This document shows, piece after piece, positions 32,583 to 32,772 of a stretch of 32,772 bases of DNA. Positions within the stretch are counted from its first letter, which is position 1; every line of letters starts with the position of its first letter. The notes beneath the pieces are model-generated. The model ran no database searches. It was not told the DNA's origin and saw nothing but the letters and a program-made list of their open reading frames with translations. This DNA comes from Pseudomonas fluorescens (lineage in GTDB: Bacteria > Pseudomonadota > Gammaproteobacteria > Pseudomonadales > Pseudomonadaceae): assembly GCF_902497625.1 (NCBI RefSeq), contig NZ_CABVGX010000058.1, positions 1 to 32,772 of the forward strand, in the 5' to 3' direction. A program made the position numbers and the translations under genes.

Positions 32583-32772
32583 CTTGTGGTGAGGGGCTTA
32601 CCTGGGGTGAAGGGGCTTGCCTGTGGTGAAGGGGCTTGCCTGTGGTGAGAGGACTTGCCTGGGGTGAAGGGGCTTGCCTGTGGTGAAGGGGCTTGCCTGT
32701 GGTGAGGGGGCTTGCCTGTGAAGGGGCTTGCCTGGAGTGAGAGGGCTTGCCTGTGGTGAGAGGACTTGCCTG
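32583..32772. repeat. 19-bp tandem repeat array, REP-like, truncated by the window edge
   Basis: Ten units with consensus CTGTGGTGAAGGGGCTTGC begin at 32583, 32602, 32621, 32640, 32659, 32678, 32697, 32716 (16 bases, three deleted), 32732 and 32751, followed by a partial unit. Units 2 and 3 are identical to units 5 and 6, and unit 4 equals unit 10, which points to a 57-base higher-order duplication. The period is not a multiple of three and stops interrupt, so it is not coding. Confidence 0.95.

Noticed and set aside
32583..32772. Possible CRISPR array
   Set aside because: Units are contiguous 19-bp repeats with no unique spacers and there is no cas gene nearby.
1..32772. tRNA, rRNA, riboswitch, insertion sequence or prophage genes
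   Set aside because: None was recognised on either strand by reading for typical motifs; a covariance-model scan was not possible.

Overview
The window is a chromosomal segment of a Pseudomonas, most likely of the P. fluorescens group. The evidence is the high-GC coding style, an MvaT/MvaU-type H-NS analogue, the block tal–rssC–rssB–pilZ–mlaA–HAD–DUF4404–queF–cupredoxin–copRS, and the block clpA–clpS–cspD–icd–idh–nudJ–mnmA–hflD–purB–roxA. From memory, both blocks match conserved neighbourhoods of P. aeruginosa (around PA2796–PA2810 and PA2620–PA2631). Most of the window is core genome. I see no prophage, insertion sequence, CRISPR array, tRNA or rRNA.

Layout. 1–6.4 kb: the last codons of a Gly-rich protein, a membrane diguanylate cyclase, two divergent L,D-transpeptidase-fold genes, and an operon of an RsbQ-like alpha/beta hydrolase with a PAS histidine kinase. 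6.4–9.5 kb: an H-NS-like regulator, a 24-residue membrane peptide and an SOS-controlled umuDC operon. 9.5–13.9 kb: dusA, transaldolase, the RssB/RssC partner-switching pair and a PilZ protein. 14–16.8 kb: mlaA, a HAD protein that has lost its catalytic residues, a DUF4404 protein and queF. 16.8–19.5 kb: a cupredoxin divergent from copRS around a shared putative copper operator. 19.7–26.9 kb: clpA/clpS divergent from cspD, then the two isocitrate dehydrogenases icd and idh, divergent from each other. 27–32.6 kb: a co-oriented run nudJ, mnmA-hflD, purB, roxA-GNAT. The last 190 bases are a 19-bp tandem repeat that runs off the edge.

Themes. Several genes concern stress and stationary phase: RsbQ-like sensing, RssB/RssC control of sigma-S, ClpAPS, CspD, SOS polymerase V and c-di-GMP synthesis and binding. 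Others are RNA and translation modification enzymes (DusA, QueF, MnmA, RoxA). The most interesting points are the RsbQ-like hydrolase wired to a histidine kinase instead of a PP2C phosphatase, the catalytically dead HAD protein, a single dyad between two copper promoters, a 53-bp-arm inverted repeat upstream of nudJ, and the 19-bp REP-like tandem array. No clearly new multi-gene system was found. Annotated start sites were moved from the longest possible ORF wherever a ribosome binding site or family alignment supported a different codon.
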